From assembly GCA_029959085.1 (NCBI GenBank), contig JARWIR010000005.1, forward strand, positions 2,544,501-2,608,500: 64,000 nucleotides of DNA, given 5' to 3'. Under the pieces are notes generated by a model. The model worked only from the letters and a program-made list of their open reading frames with translations. It searched no databases and was not told the origin of the DNA. The translations under genes were made by a program, and so were the position numbers. The DNA comes from Nemophila menziesii. Lineage: Eukaryota > Streptophyta > Magnoliopsida > Boraginales > Hydrophyllaceae. Numbering within the stretch: the first letter of the stretch is position 1; every line of letters begins with the position of its first letter. Of the stretch, positions 33,421 to 49,800 are shown piece by piece.

Positions 33421-34719
33421 TGAGTAATACCCCTATTGCCCTTATAATTTCCCTGAATCGTCAGCTTACCCCCGTTTCCTAAATCGCGTAAATTTACCCC
33501 CTATCTTTTTAAAACATGACTTGTTATCCACTGTGGACGGATTCCGTCCATTTTCTCCGATAACTGGTCATGTGTCACGCACGCACGTGGCATTATTTAA
33601 TAATTTTTATTATTAAATTTTTTTAAGTCATTTAAAAAAACTAAATTCTAATTTTATTAACTCATCATGTCTTCTTCACACTAACATTAGAACCAAAAAA
33701 AATCTGTGTCGCCACCACCACCGTCACTCAGGACCCTTCTCTACCATCAACAATCGAAAAACTCTTCACACTCACTGTGGAACAAGAAAACTAAAAAGAG
33801 ATCTCTTCACACTCAAACGACTAACTTGCAAAAGAAACCCCATTTCCACCATCAACAATCGAAGAACCGAGGTCTCACCTTTATACACTCAAATTGCTCA
33901 CTCCAACAGTTTCCATCTCCAGTAGTAGAGCGAAACGGATATTTACTGCAAAACAATTCAAATAATATAGTATAAGACCAAATTGCTCACTACCATTTTC
34001 AATAGTTGAGCAAAATAGATATATACTGCAAAACAATTCAAAAAATACAATATAAGACAAAATTACTTACTACCATACCCAGTAGTTAAGCGAAATGGAT
34101 ATTTACTGCAAAACAATGCAAAGAATACAACGCATCACTCTTCATATGGTAAAAGGCTTCTAACACTCATATTGTAACTAAATATAATAAACATCACGAC
34201 TTTAATTATGCTTAAATAAGATAATTTCAAAAAATTGTAATATTGTAGAATGGTTGCAGGAGATTTGTTCTTAGATTGTTGATGGTGGAGAATGGTCCCG
34301 AGTGGCGGCGGTTTTCTTGTGTAGTAGAGCGGATTGAGTTTGAAGAGGTTCTTCGATTATTGGTGGAGATGGGTTCTTTGATTGTGGATGGTGGAGAATG
34401 GTCCCGAGTGGCGGCGGTGGTGGTCGGAGCTCCTGGTGGTGGCGGCGGAGATTTTTTTTAATGTTTGTGTGAAGAAGATGGGAGGAGTTAATGAAATTAG
34501 AATTAATTTTTATTAAATGATTTAAAATGTTTTTAATAAAATGATTTATAATGGCACATGCGTGGCACATGACCAGTTAACGGCAAAAGTGAACGGAATC
34601 CGTCCACATTGGGTATTAAGTCATGTTTTGAAAAGATAAGGGGTAAATTTACACAATTTAGAAAATGGGGGTAAGCTGAAAATTCGTGGAAAGTATAGGG
34701 GGCAACAATGTATTTACTC
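33421..34719. mobile_element. MULE-like element with long inverted repeats
   Basis: Flanked by CCAAAACTA (33412-33420) and CTAAAACTA (34720-34728), matching at eight of nine positions. The terminal inverted repeats extend about 250 bp and include the matched blocks TCAGCTTACCCCC, GTGGACGGATTCCGT and AACTGGTCATGTG. Similarity between arms continues inward (GGACCCTTCTCTACCATCAA left; its near inverse right), so the element is close to a complete foldback. No transposase is present. Confidence 0.75.
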
Positions 34720-34839
34720 CTAAAACTAGATAAGACATGAGAATATATCAAATAATTGGGAAATAATACCTCAACTAAGAAAACAATAACCCTAAAATGA
34801 TGTCTCGTGACTAGATTAATCTATAACATAAACAGCGAC

Positions 34840-37330
34840 ATCAGGTTGCATTTGGGATTTCGATGAAACACCGTTACTAGCAATTATGAAGCAATAAGAG
34901 GTTGTGGATTTCCTGAAATCCCTATCTCTTGCAAAATTAGAATCCACATATCCAAATAACTCAAAAGCCACATTATTCTTAGCATAACATAAACCAAGGC
35001 TTGGTGTACTTCTAACATAAGCCAGTACATGCTTTAAAGCAATCTAATGTTCAATTCCAGGATTAGACATATACCTTCTCAATAGATAAATAGCAAAAGA
35101 CAAGATTGGTCTAGCTCTTATCATAACATACATTAAAAAATCAATCATATTAGCATAAGGCACAAAACCTATTTTAGTTATTTCTGGCTTAGTTTTGGGG
35201 CATTGAAGTTTAAACAAAATATTTTGACCAGCCAAAGGAGTCAATACATTTTTGCAATTCAAACTACCAAACTTAGAAAAAATTATTCTTAAGTAAAGTT
35301 CTTGGTGAAGTTTTAGCATGCATGATTTCCTATTCCTATTTATAACACTGCCAAGTATCTTTTTAGCTAATCCTAAATATATCATATCAAATTCTTGTTC
35401 AAAAGAACATTTTAGTTGACTAATCTCACCCACATATTTAATTATCAGAATCATATCATCAACATATAATAGGTAAAATATACATGCATCGGGTTTAATA
35501 AAGAAGTGAAAAAAAGAATTATATTAATACCTGTCAAAACCAACTTTCATCATAAAAGAATCAAACCTTTTATACCACTGTCTAGTGAATTATTTCAAAC
35601 CATACAAGGTATTCTTAAGTAAACATACATGATAAGAATGATCCTTATCAGTAAAACCCTTAGGTTGTCTCGTATAAACAGTTTCTTCATCTAATTTCTC
35701 AATTTCAAGATAAAAAAAGCAACTAAGGACAACATGACTCTAATGGTTTTAAACTTAACCGCATGGGAGAATATTTCACTAAGTTCAATACCTTTTCTCA
35801 GATAATAGACTTTAGCAACTAATATGGATTTAAACCTAGGTGGATCATTTTCATTAACACCTTCTTTAAGTTTATACAACCACCTACACTCTACTATTTT
35901 CTAATTATTAGGTTTCTTAACAAGAATCCAAGTTTTATTAAGAATAAGGGATTCCATTTCATCATTCATAACCTTAACCCAAAACTTACACTTATCAGAT
36001 TCTAATGGATCAACATATGAGAAAGGTTCATGATTTCTTACCTCAATTGCACCATTTAGTGCAATGTATATTAGTTCAGCATATAATGAATACCTTTTTT
36101 GGACTTTGATCCTATTGTAACCTTGAAGCTGCCCTAGTGATGACTCATCCAACTGATCACTTATATCTTCATCAAGTCCAGGTTGATCACCTCCATCATT
36201 GTCATATGGATTCAGATGGAAGGTCTCCTACTGGGTTTGCGTCTACTACTAGAGACTCCACCTCAAGCTCAATTCCCATATATTAAGTTTTACTTAGTGG
36301 TTCATCCAAAGCATTATTAGGGATATTCTTGCAAGGAAATGTTATTTCATTATAATAACATCTCTACTAACAATAATTTTGTTCATTTAGAATATTTTTC
36401 CTACAATATGTAATCATTAACACCATGTTGTTGTTGATATCCAATCATAACATATTTTAGAGATCTAGGATCAAGTTTATCATCTTTAGTGTGAGCATTA
36501 GCTGCACAACCAAAAAAATTGAGATATGATAGGTCAGGATACTAGGCCTTCCATATTTCATGGGGGACCTAAAGCCAATTGACCTATTAAGACTCCTATT
36601 TACCATATAAGCAATAGTATTAAAGGCTTTACCCCAGAAGTCATATTCATTCTTTCAGCTACCCCATTCTGATAAGGGTTATGTCTAACAGTTATATGTC
36701 TAAGTATACCATTAAGCTCAATAAAAACTAAACTCTTTATTGCAAAATTCCAAACCATTATCAGTTCTTAGGACTTTAAAGGTTAAGGTTGTTTCTTTTT
36801 CTTCAAAAAATTTCCATTCTTTAATTTTAGAAAAGGTTTATTCTTTTGATTTAAGTAAAAAAGTCCACACCCTTCTTCTAAAATCATCAATAATAGACAA
36901 TACTTAAAATTACATAAGGATAACACCATTCAGGTCCCTATATCAGCATGCACATATTCAAGTCAAGCTTTGGACTTATGAGTCTCATATTAGCATGTAC
37001 TTAGCAAGCACACTTGTTTCACAAAATTTAAGATCATAAAAAACGTCTTTACCCAACAACCTTGTTTTTTTAGCAAAGCGAGACTTTGATGACTTATATG
37101 CCCAACCCTGAGGTTCCACTTATGAGTAGCAATCTACTGAGAATTGTTAGTAACAATGTTCACAAAAGCAAATAAGTGACAAACATCTAATACATATAAC
37201 CAAACATGTTTAGTAGCCGTAAATAATAGTTTATAATATTTATAAGCATGCATAGATCCATTTGAGACCTCATACACACATCCCAAATCATTTAGGACAC
37301 CTAAGGAAATTAAATTTCTTTTCAAATTCC
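34840..37330 (-). pseudogene. Ty1/copia polyprotein relic
   Basis: On the - strand, in order: a GAG-pre-integrase block (KRNLISLGVLNDLGCVYEVS, about 37320), decayed integrase, reverse transcriptase start (FWVKVMNDEMESLILNKTW), the reverse transcriptase middle and end (CSFEQEFDMIYLGLAKKILG, then the LTPLAGQ block), and decayed RNase H near 34990-34840. Stops and frame shifts occur throughout. No LTR pair was found. Its RNase H region overlaps in content with the fragment at 29215-30238, so the two are different copies. Confidence 0.8.
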
Positions 37331-41145
<3,815 letters not shown>

Positions 41146-41395
41146 TACGCGTATAGACCTATATAATTATGATACCACCTATATATATACGCGGATCGAC
41201 CTCTATAAATATGATACCACCTGTATTTATGCGCATATAGACCTCTATAATTATGATACCACCTGTATTTATACGCGTAGACTTTTATAATTATGATACC
41301 CCTTGTATACGCGTATAGACCTCTATAATTATGATACCACCTGTATTTATACGCGTATAGACCTTTATAATTATGATACTACCTGTATTTTCAAT
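41146..41395. repeat. About 42-bp tandem repeat with CGCG boxes
   Basis: About six units on the pattern TATACGCGTATAGACCTCTA followed by TAATTATGATACCACCTGTA, slightly variable in length. ACGCGT or ACGCGG occurs at 41147, 41189, 41273, 41309 and 41351, and once more at 41487 outside the array. These match the CGCG box (VCGCGB) bound by plant CAMTA factors. Confidence 0.8.
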
Positions 41396-41673
41396 AGAGA
41401 TTTTAATAATAATTCTACAAAAAAAAAAGGTGAGGATTGATAAATGCGTATAAATAAAAAGTAAATTAAATTACAAACGACAAATTACGCGTATGCATGC
41501 TTTCTTTTTCTTTTTTCTTTTTTCTTTTACCTTTCCTCTTGCCTAGCTATTTAACGCAATTACGCAACACAAGTTGTATATTCATTCTGCAATCTTCTTT
41601 TTGGTTAGTAAGTCACTCCTGCAATCTTCAAACAAGATATCAAGGTAATAGTATTTTTTGTGTTCAATTGTAA

Positions 41674-41704
<31 letters not shown>

Positions 41705-41819
41705 TACGTCACCTTTTGTTTTATGTATCTGAAAAATTATTAATCCCCGAATAGTTGAATGTAAGATCGAATTATACCTCAAATGCTTGTGAATTAACTC
41801 GGACTCTTTTTTCTTTAGC
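41396..41819 (+). promoter_or_regulatory. Leader of the CNGC2-like gene with 5' UTR intron
   Basis: Between 41500 and 41645 there is a CT-rich then ATG-free stretch ending in CAAG with donor GTAATA at 41646. The next acceptor, TTCTTTAG, ends at 41818, one base before the ATG. A leader exon plus a 173-bp 5' UTR intron is inferred. The intron contains a (TA)n run at about 41690-41705. Confidence 0.4.
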
Positions 41820-44800
41820 ATGTCAAGCGATAACAAGTATATTCCTAGTAGCGAAAAGGTTTGGAGCATGGTTTTACTAGTTCGTATTGCGTCACTAGCC
41901 ATGGATCCTATTTTCTTCTTTGCTCTGGCGGTTATGAGCGGTGGTGGAGGAGTAGAAGATAAGCCGTGCATCTTCTTGGATAGTGGGGTTGTGAAAATCA
42001 CAACCATTTTACGCACGTGGTTGGATGTGATGCACGTGTGGTATATTTGGACCCAATTCCAAATGGCTTACGTGGCAAATGAATGTGGGAAAAGCAGGTG
42101 GGACACACGTACGATTATCCCAAATGTTATTCGGTGTCTCTCTGGGTCGTGGTTGGACATTCTAGTGATACTTCCAATTCCTCAGGTAAGCTATGCATAT
42201 CCGTTTCCAAATTAGTTGATAATTGCAACATTAATCCTTGTTCTATTTAAAGTAGTCAAATTTACCACTATATATCGAAGAACCAAATATACTCTTGTGT
42301 AGTTGTGCTATGCTTTCTTTAACTTGGCAAATCTACCCATCCAAATAAGTAGCTATTTTTGGAATAATATAGAGATGTACTTGCTAATTTTTTAAATATA
42401 AGGAGTGTATATTTGCTATCTCACAAGTGCACAAGGTCTAATGGTGAGGGTGGACCAAAATGATTGTTTGGGTAGGGGACAAGGGGGTTTAGGGACAAAG
42501 ACCCTTACCTTTTTGTTTTATTTTCTAGTCTATTGCACTATAGCTCTTCGTTTTATACAAAACTAAGGGACAATGACCTTTTCTTAACAGGTTATATATG
42601 GGTTGGTGGTACCAAATCTGATGAGTGCAAATCGGATCGATTTGGTGATGGGAGTGCTACAATTTAGTTTCTGGTTTCAGTTTATACCAAAGATTTACCA
42701 TGTTTTTCAACTTAAGAGAAAAATGGATAAAGCTACAGGTTTTATCTTTGGCACTATTTGGTGGGGCTTCGGTCTTAGTCTCGTAGTGTACTTCCTCGCT
42801 TCTAATGTAAGTATACAATGTTCTGTCTTTTGATTTTCAATCATTGTGATACAAATTTAGTTTAAATTACCCTCCCTCCCGAAATGGAATAATCTTGCCT
42901 AGACTAAAACCACATGGTCTTAGTGAATGGTGTACGAAATCACTACAATGTAATGGTGTTTTCCGTGCTTTGATGATTTGGTATGAAATTGTGATGATGT
43001 GTCTATACAACATTCATTAAGACCAATAGTGGGGGTATGATCTTAGTCTTAGTCAATGGCGGAGTCACTTATAGTTTAGGGGGTGATAGTCGCCACTATA
43101 AGTCCCTATATCATGCAAAAATTGGACTACAGGTCCCTATGTTATGCAAAAATTACACAATAGGTCTCTATATATTTTTTGAGTTAATTGCAATATAGGT
43201 CCCTATATTTTACAAAATTTCGTGGTAGGTCCCTAATATTATGAAAACACCACTACCGTGCAATATTTCTATAATACAGGGACCTAAAGTGCAATTAACT
43301 CAAAAATATAAAGGGACCTATTGTGTATTTTTTTCATAATATAGGGACCTATAGTGTATTTTTTTGTGTAATAAAGGAACCTATAGTGCAATTTTGAAGG
43401 TTTAGTGATAAATTTCTTGATTGTGTTTGTTCTTTTGCACGTCTTATAGGCATCGGGTGGGTATTGGTATTTGCTCGCTATACAACGCGTAGCCTCTTGC
43501 CTTGGTAATACTTCATCAACTTGCACAAACATCGTGCCTCGGAACTCATCAACAATAAATCAGAAATCCTTTTGTTTAGACAAAGATGGACCCTACCCTT
43601 TTGGGGTCTTTAAGTCTGCTCTTCCGATAGTTTCAGGAGACGCTGTGCTGCAAAAGATCCTTTATAGTAATATTTGGGGTTTTACGGCTCTCAGGTATTA
43701 TATTCTTTTTTCATAATATAGGGATCTATAGTGCAATTTTTTTATCTTCTTTGTTATTTGTGTTCATTGTAGCACTAAGGGGAAATATCTAGAACCCGAA
43801 ATGCAATACCTAGAATTAATTTTTGCAATGACTAATGTGCTTTTCGGGGTGCTACTCTTGTCATTATTCATTGGATGTGTTCAGGTAATCCTTCTCCCCC
43901 AACTTTTATTATCATTTTAATTCTATGAATATTTTATATTTTCTATAAAAAAATATAGCTTATTTTATATAAAATTGGTACGTATAGTGTTATTATTTCA
44001 AAAAACAAAAATATTAAGACCTATTGTGCCATCTTTGCATAATATAAAGCCCTTTAGTCCATTTTTTGCATGAACTATACTGCAAGTTTCGCATAATATA
44101 GTGACTTAAAAACATACTTTTTGGGCCAAAATCCGGCAAAAGAAAAAAAAGGACCCCATAAAAAAACTGTATTAATACCTTATCATCCCCATAATTTCAG
44201 AATCTTCACTTAGCACCCCTAGCTTTTTAATATTATCTTTTTAGGCTTTAATATATTATATTTGTATGAAAATTTTGTTTTTTCTATAATAAAATATTTT
44301 ATACTTAAGAGACTCATAGTGTAATTTTGCATAATATAGGGACGTATTTGCAATTAACTCGAAAAAATTGGTCCCCAAACAAAGATTCCTAGCTCCGTCC
44401 CTATTTTTAAGCTTTCAAATATGCATCTGACAATTTTGATAAGCCTATTTTAATTTGTCATGAAGGTGTTTCGAAACTCGGACACAATGAATAGAATACA
44501 AATGCAACAAAGGTTTCAAGCTACGGATCAATGGATGGAACGTCGAGTATTCCCATCACATTTACGATCAAGAATCCGTCAATCCGTATGTCAAAGATGG
44601 GAAACAATGGCCAGAGAAGATGAATTTGAGTTGATCAAGGACTATCCTGTTGGATTAAGACGGGATATTAAGCGCTTTTTATGCTTGGACCTTATAAAAA
44701 TGGTAAAAAAATTCATTTTGATTTTTTCTTTGTAGGATAATAGCACTTTTACACTTGAATTATGAGTGATTTGACACTTTACTTTTGACCCTCAGGTGCC

Positions 44801-46049
44801 TTTGTTCGGCAACTTGGACAGCATAATCCTTGATAACATTATTGATCGCCTCAAGCCAGTAGCCTACTCCCGATATGAAAAGGTATATTACCCATGATCA
44901 CCCCATAAAAAAATTATAATCATTATCTTATCATCCCTTGAATTTTCAGAATGTTCACTTGGGCCCAGCTCTGGACTTTCATTTGTTTTGTTGTTTCTAG
45001 ATAAAATTTAAGTTATTCTGAAAATATAAGGACTTATAGTCTGGGCCAGAACCAGGATTTTTGGGTGTGGGGGTGTTTTGGAGCATTTTGTTTTTAGATA
45101 AAATTTAGGTTATTCTGCATAATATATGGATTTATAGTCTGGGCCGGAACCAGGATCAATTGGTGTGGGGGTGTTTTGAGGCAATACCCCCGATATTTTT
45201 TGGATGAATTGATTGCAATACAGGTCCCTCGGTTGCATGACTCAAAAATTAAACATAGGGACCTATGGTGAAATATTTGCATAGTGGACCTATAGTGCAA
45301 TTTTGAATAATTTAGAAACTTGTAGTCAATTTTGCATAATTTAGAGACTTCTAGTACACTTCTTGCATAACATAGGGACCGGTAGTCCAATTTTTGCATA
45401 TTATAGGGACCTATAGTACAATTTTGCATAATAGAGGCACCCACGGCGCATTTAACTAAAAAAATCAGGGGCATAGCAAAGCTTTTTAAAAAATTCTTGG
45501 CTCCGCCCAAAATTCAAAGAGTATTTTGTCTAAATTTTTGCTATAATATATAATATATGTGTATGTTTATCTATTTCAATTAACAGCATGAACTAACGAT
45601 AAGTTTCTTTTCCATAGATAATAAGAGAAGGCGACATAGTGGAGCAAATAATCTTCATAGCTAACGGTAGCGTAAAGAGAAGACATAACTCCATTAATCA
45701 AGCTGCAACTTTATTAGAGCGCGGAAGCTTGTTAGGAGATGAACTTCTCACATGGATATTTCGCCGTCCATTTATCCACTACCTTCCAAATTCATCTGCA
45801 ACATTCATTTGTACTACACCTGTTGATGCTTTCGCACTCAAAGCAGACGATTTAAAATTCGTCACGGATTTTTTCCGTTACGGTTTTGATGAGAAGTTGA
45901 AGAGAAGTGTAAGATGCTATTCTATAAACTGGAGAACTTGGGCTGCTATATATATTCAACGCGCTTGGCGAAGGAGGATTAGACGACGTAGAGGAGATGA
46001 GAGATGTGCAAACTATTTTCTGTCGCTAAAGCCTCGTAGACCATTCTAG
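41820..46049 (+). CDS. CNGC2-like channel, short N-terminus, altered pore
   Basis: Seven exons: 41820-42185, 42591-42806, 43450-43694, 43773-43884, 44466-44702, 44796-44882, 45618-46049. They encode 564 aa. Lengths and phases of the exons matching CNGC2 exons 4, 6, 7 and 8 are identical (216, 112, 237, 87 bp), so this is a paralogue. It lacks the roughly 110 N-terminal residues, including the Cys-rich CNGC2 signature. Where the neighbour has STFGNDLEPT this protein has STKGKYLEPE (filter GKY, 279-281), placing a lysine and a tyrosine in the ion path. The binding-domain cassette is altered (ERGSLLGDELL, 455-465), while the IQ-like YIQRAWRRR (533-541) is kept. All frames are intact, so it may make a non-conducting or regulatory subunit; a gene in early decay is the alternative. 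Confidence 0.85.
43070..43410. repeat. Intronic repeat array, inverted halves
   Basis: The left half has the reverse orientation (AGGTCCCTATATTATGCAAA type), the right half the forward one (ATATAGGGACCTATAGTG), so the array can fold back. It starts near AATGGCGGAGTCAC at 43056. Confidence 0.7.
43975..44410. repeat. Intronic repeat array in the CNGC2-like gene
   Basis: Forward-type units (GCATAATATAGGGACGTAT and variants) with AT-rich DNA between, ending TTCCTAGCTCCGTCCC, again like a GGCGGAGCCAGGA terminus in reverse. Confidence 0.6.
45000..45505. repeat. Intronic array with a tandem-duplicated start
   Basis: A roughly 95-bp block containing TAGTCTGGGCCAGAACCAGG and GTGTGGGGGTGTTTTG is duplicated (45000-45090, 45095-45185). 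Forward-type units follow (CATAGGGACCGGTAGT and similar), then TTCTTGGCTCCGCCC. The two ends are inverted. Confidence 0.65.
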
Positions 46050-46858
46050 GATATTGTCATTGCTAAAACTATGTTGTGGTTGTGTTTTATTATATGCTTT
46101 TGAATAATTTCTGTCATAATATTGTGGGTTGATTTTGTTTTATTTCCTTTGATATAATCTTAGTTTGACAAAAAAAAAATCAATGTAAAAGGTACTTGTT
46201 TGGTTTATTTTATGGAAAATCTTTATCTTAACGACCACATAATCTTATTTGTAACTACCATAACAGTTTTTCTATAACTTGTGGTCAAGGTCTTGTCTCG
46301 TCACTAATTCGAACAAGAATTGAAAAAAAGTACAACTTTGTTCCCGAACGTTTAGGCTTCATTTCCTCATAGTATGGGGTTGTCAAATGTTTGCTTCAAA
46401 ACAAAAAATTGTTTGTAAAACAAAACATCATGGTATTGTACCAAACTTGGACATGGACACCATCTTCTCCTCCTTTTCTTCTTCTTGGCCACCTTGGATA
46501 ATTCATTAACACCATAATCATTACTGGTCCAGGAATCAAATAAGGAATTATAGAAAATATTGAAGATTCTTGGACCAATATTTTCAAATTCCCCAGCTCA
46601 TGAAACCGCCAATATTTGGTATTTCTCATTTTATAGTAAAATTATCATTTCTTATTTTTTTTGCAAATCTATACTTGTTATAAATCATGTAATCAATGGT
46701 ATGTAGCACCATCACGATGTTTGATTCACGCAACCTGTCACAGTCTTAAATATTGCATGTACTGGGACCTAACATATTAAAGATCAAAATTAACTTTTTT
46801 ACTAATTTCATGGTGTTTACTTGTCTTGTTGTTAGGTTAAATTCGAAATCTTTACAAG
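46050..46858. other. Gap between the CNGC2-like and PTEN genes
   Basis: Contains the 3' flank of the channel gene and the PTEN upstream region. A 77-codon - strand frame (46396-46629) has a hydrophobic stretch (IIPYLIPGPVMIMVLM) followed by PRWPRRRKGGEDGVHVQVWY. It looks more protein-like than chance, but I do not recognise a family. A possible 5' UTR acceptor TTGTTAG ends at 46835, before the PTEN ATG. Confidence 0.4.
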
Positions 46859-49800
46859 ATGGGTTTGAATGCATCTAAAGAAGGGCTGCCCGTGAAGCCC
46901 GAGACCGCGATTATAGTCCATGTCCAGCGTCGATTAATTAATTATCTCTCCGCAAGTTACCATATACGAAATTTAGTATCAAAGAAAAGAAGGCGATTAC
47001 TAGTCGGAGGTTATGATCTTGATATGACTTATATTACCGATCAAGTACTCGGAATGTCCTTTCCTGCTGAGCGTATGCGAGCCGTGTATCGCAACCCTCT
47101 TTGGCAAGTAAAGTCCGTGTTGGATATGCGACATTATGGTTTTTACAAGGTGTGCTCGACCCCTTTGCCAAATTTATTTCTTTTTTTTGTATTAGTAGTC
47201 TCTGATTCAGGATTTTTTGCTTGAGGACAAGAGAGTTCCACAGTTCAGGGGTAACGGGCAGAAGTTAATTGCACTATAGGTCCCTATCTTATGCAAAAAA
47301 TGCACTATACACCCCCTATATTTATGTGGAAAAAATAGGTGTACTATAGATCTATATACTTTTCGGCGAGAGCCCATAAAAGCTATTCGGGGAGCAAAGA
47401 TCCCCCAATTTCGGAAAAATACAAAATTCATCTCTAAAAGAAGTTACAAATGACCCCCTAAAAGTTTGAGAAATTTCACTTGGTCCCCCTTCCCCCAAAT
47501 TTCTCAAATTCTCTCAAAGGCAACTTTTTTTTGCCCTTTTTAATTAAATATAAACCTAGTTAGTTGAATATAAAGTTTTGAAGTGTGTTTAATATAAATA
47601 ATGTTGCATGATATTGGGACCTAGAGTGCAATTAATTACAAAAATATAACTTATTTTGCATAATATAAGGACCTAAAATGCAATTATCTCAAAGAAAAAT
47701 CAGGTTCATTGCCCCAAACCCCCTTAATCCCTAGAGAAGAAGTCCTGGCTCCCCCCTACCATAAATCTCTATATATTATCATATAAACAACAAAATTTCC
47801 TTGCAAACAAAATTATTAAAAGGTGATAAATTTGATAAAAGGACCATGACTGTAGAGTAGCTCCACTCCTAGTATTAGGAATATTTTTTAACGTCTCACT
47901 TGCATTAAATCTTGTAGGTTTACAATCTATGCATAGAAGAAGCTTATGATCCGTCACATTTCCATGGCCGAGTGGAGAGATTTCCATTTGATGATAACCA
48001 TGTCCCGCCTCTTGAGATGATCAAAGCCTTCTGTGAAAGCGTAGATTCTTGGCTCTCGAGCGACCCAAAGAATATCGCAGTTGTACACTGCATGGTAAAC
48101 AAGTGAGCTTTAGAATTTAATGATTATCTATTAGATCAATAGATTTTCTTTTTATCGCTTATATGATGTGTTTTTTCTCTTTGTATGCGTAGGCTGGAAA
48201 AGGTCGAACCGGTTTGATGGTCTCATGCTACTTGGTTTATAGCGGAAAATCAGCCGAGGAGGCTTTGCAATTGTACGCGCAAAAACGCACCACTAATAAC
48301 GAAGGGGTAAGTTTGTAATTACACATGCTATGCATCGTCAGCATGGCGGAGCGAAGAATTTTTTGTTTTTTAAGTTAATTGCACTTTAGATCCCTAGATT
48401 ATGCAAAAGGATGCACTATAGGTCCCTATATTATATAAAACACTATCCCCCAACTATCCCTAAAGTAACCCTTACTATGAACACAATCGCGAGATATTAG
48501 GTGAATGCGTGGAATATTCATGCTAAGACAAGGGGCAAGGGGCAGAGGCAGAAATTTTTGTGGGGTGCCAAAGGATTTAGGGCTTTACTATATGACCCTT
48601 TATCATGCAAAAATTGCACTATGAGACCTTATATCATGGAAAAACTTTACTATAGGTTCCTATATCATGCAAAAAGTGCACAATATTTTTTAGTTAATGG
48701 CACTATAAGTCCCTCTATCATGGAAAAATCGCACTATAGGTTCCTATATTATGCAAAAAAGTGCACAATAGATCCTTACATATTATTGATTGCAAGTCCC
48801 TATATCATGAAAAAAGTGTGATATATGTCCCTATACTATGCAAAAAATTGCCCAATAGGTCCCTATATAATTTTTTAGTTAATTTCACTATGAGTCCCTA
48901 TATCATGCAAAAATTGCACTATAGGTCTTTATATTATGCAAATATTGTACAATATGTCACTGTACTTTTTGAGCTAATTACATTGTAAGCCCCTATATCT
49001 TACAAAATTTGACTATAGGTCTCTACATTATGCAAAAAGTGCACAATAAGCTCCTATATATTTTCGAGTTAATTGCATTATAAGTTCCTATATCATGCAA
49101 AAATTGCACAATAGGTCCGAATATTGTGTAAAAAGGTGCACTATAGATCCCTATATTATACAAAAAAAAGGGTAGACTAGACTCTTATCAAACTTCACAA
49201 ATCACTTGTGGCAAACAGGTTTCAATACCAAGCCAACGCCGTTACGTAGAATACTGGGAAAAGATCCTATCATTCCCCGAGGGACCTATCCGGGGCCCAC
49301 CTGAAGTTAACTTCCCTATACCATGTAAACGTGAGTTACAGCGGGTCCGGATCTACGACACGGTCAACATCGAGTCAGTTTTCTTCGTCGTGTCAGAGTT
49401 ACAAGAAGTGCCAGGTCAACATTATCGTCCATCAACAGAAGTAACTAAAAGTTGTTGTAGAAGAATCAAGAAAGGTAGGACTGGAGGTATACAAAGAAAT
49501 AATAGTCCGAGATACTTTTATTCGTACGTCGAAGAAGATGGAGAAGATGGGAAAGAAGAAGCCGGAATTGAGCCTCGTTTAGTGGTTCAAATGGATACGG
49601 AGAGTCCTATTATTTACGAGAAAACGTGTCTCGATTCCTGCTTTGACAAACCGATTCAAGTGAGCATAGTTCAGTCATTTTAATAATGTGTTTTGAGATT
49701 TTTTGTTTCATATATAAGTCTGTTATTGTGATAATAGGTAACTGGAGATGTTCGAATCATATTTTACGAGAAGATGATAGGAGGAAGACTGTTTTATGCT

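Noticed and set aside
29215..37330. A single copia element spanning both relics
   Set aside because: Both pieces contain the end of RNase H, so they cannot be parts of one copy.
45094..45510. 138-codon - strand frame in the CNGC2-like intron
   Set aside because: The same repeat-array artefact; repeated YRSLCY-like phrases.
48501..48988. Two long frames in PTEN intron 3
   Set aside because: Translations of the repeat array (recurring YYRFLYHAK-like phrases), not genes.
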